Shown here one piece after another: positions 19,017 to 22,688 of a stretch of DNA of 22,688 bases. Origin of the DNA: Pigoraptor chileana (lineage: Eukaryota; Opisthokonta; Filasterea); assembly GCA_943704495.1 (NCBI GenBank), contig CALSCR010003132.1, forward strand, positions 1-22,688, in the 5' to 3' direction. Each line of letters opens with the position of its first letter. The first letter of the stretch is position 1. Position numbers and translations under genes: made by a program. Below the pieces are notes generated by a model. The model saw nothing but the letters and a program-made list of their open reading frames with translations, was not told the origin of the DNA and made no database searches.

Positions 19017-22000
19017 ATGGCGAAGTCTGGTCCATATAACAGCGCGGATCTGCCGGCGTCGAAGCGACCGACAGACGACCTCGCCAAGCTGGAAGTGCTT
19101 GACGACAAGACTATGCTCTCAAGCCTCGATGACCGCTATGCACAAGATGCCATATATGTGAGTACTGACGGATTGCTCGTTCGCCTGTGTGCTTCGTACG
19201 TCGTTCGTACGTCGAGCCACTGGCCCAATCAGCTCTCATTTTCCTGGTTTGATGAGTCGCTGCGTGTGCCTTTGCAAGTGTTTGCCGTTCTCATCCTTTG
19301 AGATGACTCTGCGTTTGCATCGCGCAGACGTTCATTGGCGACATCCTGATCGCCATCAACCCCTTCAAGGACATTGACGTGTACAATGTGGACTTTGCGC
19401 GTTGGTATGTCAACGCCAAGAAGAACTTTTACCCGCCCCATATATACGCCGTCGCCGATGCCGCATACCAGCAGCTCGTGAGCGGAAAGGGCAACCAATG
19501 CGTCGTGATTAGCGGGATGAGCGGCGCCGGGAAGACAGAATCCACAAAGCATCTTCTTCGGCACATGATCGGACTGTGTCGCGGGCACAGAACGGGGCTT
19601 GAGTGGCGCGTTGTGCAGTCAAATCCCCTTCTCGAGGCCTTTGGCAATGCAAAGACGGTGATGAACGACAACTCATCGCGTTTTGGACGCTTTGTGGAGC
19701 TCAAATTTCGCTCTGCCGACGGCGCACTTGCGGGGGGGACCATGTGCGAGTACCTTCTCGAGAAGTCGCGCGTCGTCTCTCACGCACGCGGGGAGAGAAG
19801 CTTCCACGTGTTCTACTATATGCTGTGCGGATCGTCCCCCGAGGAGAGGAAGCGATTACGTCTCAACAGTATTGGCGACTACCGGTACCTGATGTATCCG
19901 CGTGGCGAGCCTCCAATGGCCCTTGACTATGCCGCGGGCATGTACAGTGAGCTGCGAGAGTGCATGAAAACCGTCGGCCTGTCAAAGTCGGAGATGGACG
20001 ACATCTTCTCGATCCTCTCTGCAATTCTGCACCTGGGAAACCTCGAGTTTGTCGCATCACCCGGATGCGACGACTCAACCATTGCACACCAACGGCAGCT
20101 GGACGTTGTTGCCGAGCTGCTTGGGCTTGACGAAGCGTACTTGACGGATGCGCTCACCGTGCGGACGACGCGCACGAACAACGAGAAGATTCGCGTGCCG
20201 TATTCTGTAGCACAGAGCGAAGATGCACGCGACGCGATGGCAAAGGCGCTGTATGAGCGCGTGTTTTCGTGGATTGTGTGCCGCGTGAATGAGCTGCTGT
20301 CCGGCGGAACAACAACGCTTGGGAACGGCAATCTCGCAGGCAGCGCGTCTGCGGACAATTTCGAGCGGATGATGCTTGCCGACAAGACGTTGAAGGGGGG
20401 ACACGACGACGGCGCAGGCGACGACGGCGTCGGCGTGATCGGCATTCTCGACATTTTTGGGTTTGAGAATTTCGAGCGCAATTCCTTTGAGCAGCTGTGC
20501 ATTAACGTCGCGAATGAGAGCCTTCAGCACCACTTCAACTCGTTTGTGTTTGATTCGGAGAAGAAGGAGTACGTGATGGAGGGGCTGCACGCACTCGCAG
20601 GTGGGGATCGGCTGTGCTTGCGGTTGTGGTTGTGTGCTGCTGGTCTGTTTGTGGATGTGTTTCTGTCGATTTGAGGCCCACTGCAGCAATTGAGTTTTGA
20701 AGCTCGCTGTGTATTTCTGTGTGTGTGTGTGTGTGTGTGTGTATGCGTGTGTGGCTTTCATGTTTAGCTATTGAGGCGCGCCTGACGACTATTGGCCGCT
20801 GCCCACTTATCCCACTAACAACGCGCTTTGTCTGCGCCGTGTACACGCTCCCGTGACAGAGTCCGTGTCGTTTGTCAGCAATTATGCGTGCGTGGACATG
20901 TTCCTTGCCAAGCCCATTGGTCTCTTTGCACTGCTTGACGAGGAGAGCAAGTTCCCCAAGGTACTGCCTATCTGCACTCCCCTATCAAAGATCTCTGAAA
21001 AGACGGCATGTGTTGCTTACACACACACTCTCTCCCACATACACACAACACATTGCACACTCAAAAGTACTTGTTGCAACAACCGACGCATGTATTTCTA
21101 TACTGACAATCGAGTCTGTCTGTCTGGACATTGCTGCACACGCAATTTGGTGGTGCAGGGAACCGACGTCAGTCTTCTCGAAAAAATCAATACAAACCTC
21201 GAGAAGAACGCGCACTTTGAAAAGTCGAAAAAGAAAGGGAATAATTTTACGATTGCTCACTACGCCGGAAAGGTAGGCGTGGATTTTCCCTCACTCAATA
21301 CACACATAGTCTCTCTCTTTCTTTCTGTGGAGTTGTGGAGTCCATGGGCACAACGCCCTGAGACACTGACTTGAATCCGTGTGTGTGTGTGTGTTTGTGT
21401 GCAAGTGTGCGTGTGTATGCGTGTGCTCTCTCTCTCTCTCTACCCCCCCCTCTTTGGAGTCGATGGGCTTATGCCTAAGGCGTTTTGAGTACTGAAGGTC
21501 TCTACCCCCCCCTCTTCCCACACCCGCACACACATGTGCACACCCACGCTTTCTCAACCGATGCATTCCATCGTTACTACGTCGTCGTCATGGCCGTGCG
21601 CAGGTGACGTATGATACGACGGGATTTCTGCAGAAGAACCGCGACAATGTACCCGAAGCCGTCACAACCGTCCTTCGTCTTAGTGCGTGCGAACTCGTCA
21701 ACGAAATGTTCAAGGTGCGCCAATCTGTCCCCCTTTGTGTGCCTCCTGTACCTGTGATGAACGCTTGACTATGCATATATTTATATATATATATTATAGC
21801 CTCTGCTTCTGTCTCTCGTGCTGAATTGCGCCCTGTCGTGTTTGTCGTGGTGTTGAATGTGTGCAATGTTCATGCAGGCACAAATCACCAAAACGGGATC
21901 GTTGATGCGACCAAAGTCCAGCACTGACAGCGGAGGGTGCGTTGGTTGCAGTGATTGCTGTGCGTGCACGATATCTTTGCTGTATCGATCAGAGAGGAGA

Positions 22001-22558
22001 TTTGCTACCCCCCCTCCACCCACCCACACACATACACACACACGCACACACCCACGTGCTACTCACATATACACGTGGCACCGCTCCACTTCGACGCGCA
22101 GGACTGGACTCGGCCCCAGCAGTCGCAAGGGCTACTCCATCCGTAAGGCGCTTGGCAAGTCAGGCGGCACCCATCACGTGAGTGGGACCACAAAGCAGGG
22201 CAAGGACCCGTCGTCGCTCACTGTGGCCGGCAAGTTCAAGGTGAGTTGACGATCACGGCAATGCTGCTTGTCATGTTATTGTTGTTGTGTTGCTGTTGTT
22301 GGTGTCGTTGTTGTTGTTGTTGTTTGTTGCCGTCGTTGCATTTCGGAGTCATAATTCCAACTTTTTTGCCCAAACACACTCACGCACACCTTTCATCTCC
22401 CTTTGCATCGCGGACGCACCGTACTTATCTCAGTATTCTCTGGGCGAGTTGATGGTGAAAATAGTTGAATCGACGCCCCACTTTGTGCGTTGCATCAAAC
22501 CCAATTCAACCAAGAGACCCGGGGCATTCGACCACGCGTTTGTGCATGAGCAGCTGAG
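19017..22558 (+). CDS. Myosin heavy chain motor domain (class III-like), 3' end beyond window
   Basis: Eight exons: 19017-19157, 19328-20600, 20860-20960, 21159-21272, 21604-21714, 21878-21936, 22102-22240, 22434-22558. All phases agree; about 687 aa are seen. The head begins almost at once (DLAKLEVLDDKTMLSSLDDRYAQ then IYTFIGDILIAINPF) with no SH3-like N-terminal subdomain and no kinase domain, as in unconventional short-headed classes. ATPase motifs: P-loop GMSGAGKTES (110-119), switch I NDNSSRFG (160-167), switch II DIFGFENFE (from 422). The actin-binding end STPHFVRCIKPN is present. A Glu (in NNEKIRVPYS) falls at the TEDS position, which suggests no need for heavy-chain phosphorylation. 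Loop 2 is long, basic and Ser-rich (about 65 residues, exons 6-7). Class assignment is uncertain without the neck and tail, which lie past 22688. Confidence 0.93.
20718..20756 (+). repeat. (TG)n microsatellite in myosin intron 2
   Basis: A nearly pure TG run inside the intron 20601-20859, in the sense orientation of the myosin gene. Confidence 0.9.
21332..21378 (+). repeat. Intronic element, copy 7
   Basis: GTTGTGGAGTCCATGGGCAC, then AACGCCCTGAGACACTGACT, then TGAATCC, preceded by a CT-rich lead. It lies in myosin intron 4 (21273-21603), in sense orientation, far (234 nt) from the 3' splice site, so here it is unlikely to provide the branch point. Confidence 0.9.
21425..21516 (+). repeat. 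Intronic element, copy 8, with 17-bp direct repeat at 62-bp spacing
   Basis: CTCTACCCCCCCCTCTT occurs exactly at 21438-21454 and 21500-21516. The first is followed by TGGAGTCGATGGGCTTATGC and CTAAGGCGTTTTGAGTACTG, a diverged element body. The second copy of the lead has no body after it. Sense orientation in myosin intron 4. Confidence 0.75.
22018..22054 (+). repeat. (CA)n-rich tract in myosin intron 6
   Basis: A C-rich then CA-rich run lies upstream of exon 7 and probably forms part of the long pyrimidine/CA stretch before the GACGCGCAG acceptor. Confidence 0.85.
22278..22328 (+). repeat. (GTT)n-rich tract in myosin intron 7
   Basis: GTT/GCTGTT units in the sense orientation lie between exons 7 and 8. 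This resembles the GTT-sense repeats in the MECR (about 4233-4280), HARE and ankyrin introns. Confidence 0.85.
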
Positions 22559-22688
22559 GTGAGTGTGCGTGTGTTTTCGCGTGTGTGCGTGTGTGCGTGT
22601 GCGTGTGTGTGTATGTGTGTGTGCGAGCGTGTGTGTGTGTGTGTACGTGTGTGCGTGGACTACTGAGGGATGGGATGCACTGGGCGGG
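22559..22688 (+). other. Start of myosin intron 8
   Basis: GTGAGTG donor followed by TG/CG-rich sequence to the window edge. No further exon is visible. Confidence 0.8.

Noticed and set aside
1-22688. CRISPR arrays, complete transposons, LTR elements or proviruses
   Set aside because: No spaced direct-repeat array, transposase, integrase, reverse transcriptase or capsid-like frame, and no long terminal repeats were seen.

Overview
The window looks like nuclear DNA of a unicellular eukaryote: intron-rich, moderately GC-rich, with long GT-, CA- and GTT-rich introns and coding homopolymer tracts (polyGln, polyAsn). The gene set (mitochondrial enoyl reductase MECR, RNA 3'-phosphate cyclase RTCA, a HARE-HTH chromatin-type protein and a class III-like myosin) fits a protist near the animals and fungi (holozoan or apusomonad grade). 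Lineage is inference; no ribosomal or organellar marker is present. I saw no tRNA, rRNA, CRISPR, provirus or intact transposon.

Layout, left to right. 1-72: TG microsatellite inside or beside the 3' part of an ankyrin-repeat gene on the minus strand (start codon 1325, runs off the left edge). 1326-2193: divergent intergenic region. 2194-4779: MECR, plus strand, 7 exons, 375 aa. 4780-5356: convergent spacer. 8698 down to 5357: 716-aa HARE-HTH nuclear protein, minus strand, 5 exons. 8699-9289: head-to-head promoter with bZIP-type palindromes. 9290-12163: RTCA, plus strand, 8 coding exons, 373 aa. 12198-13018: two small hypothetical genes, convergent and overlapping. 13718-18256: very large multi-pass membrane protein with a Ser-rich N-terminus and a polyGln loop; its reading frame changes several times. 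19017 to the right edge: myosin motor domain, 8 exons seen, incomplete.

The exon models of MECR, RTCA, the HARE gene and myosin were checked for intron phase at every junction and close without a single frame error, so sequence quality in those genes looks good. That makes the frame breaks in the membrane-protein gene stand out.

The most unusual signal is not a gene. A short element of about 45-62 bp (pyrimidine lead, GGAGTCCATGGGCACAG core, then ACACTGACTTGAATCC) recurs at least eight times across 21 kb. It lies in introns of different genes and is always in the sense orientation of the host gene. Its 3' part carries CTGACTTGA, which also occurs alone 23-38 nt upstream of other 3' splice sites, as expected for a branch-point motif. 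This could be an introner-like or intron-propagating repeat family.

The genes do not form a pathway. MECR acts in mitochondrial fatty acid synthesis, RTCA in RNA end processing, the HARE protein probably in chromatin, and myosin on actin.
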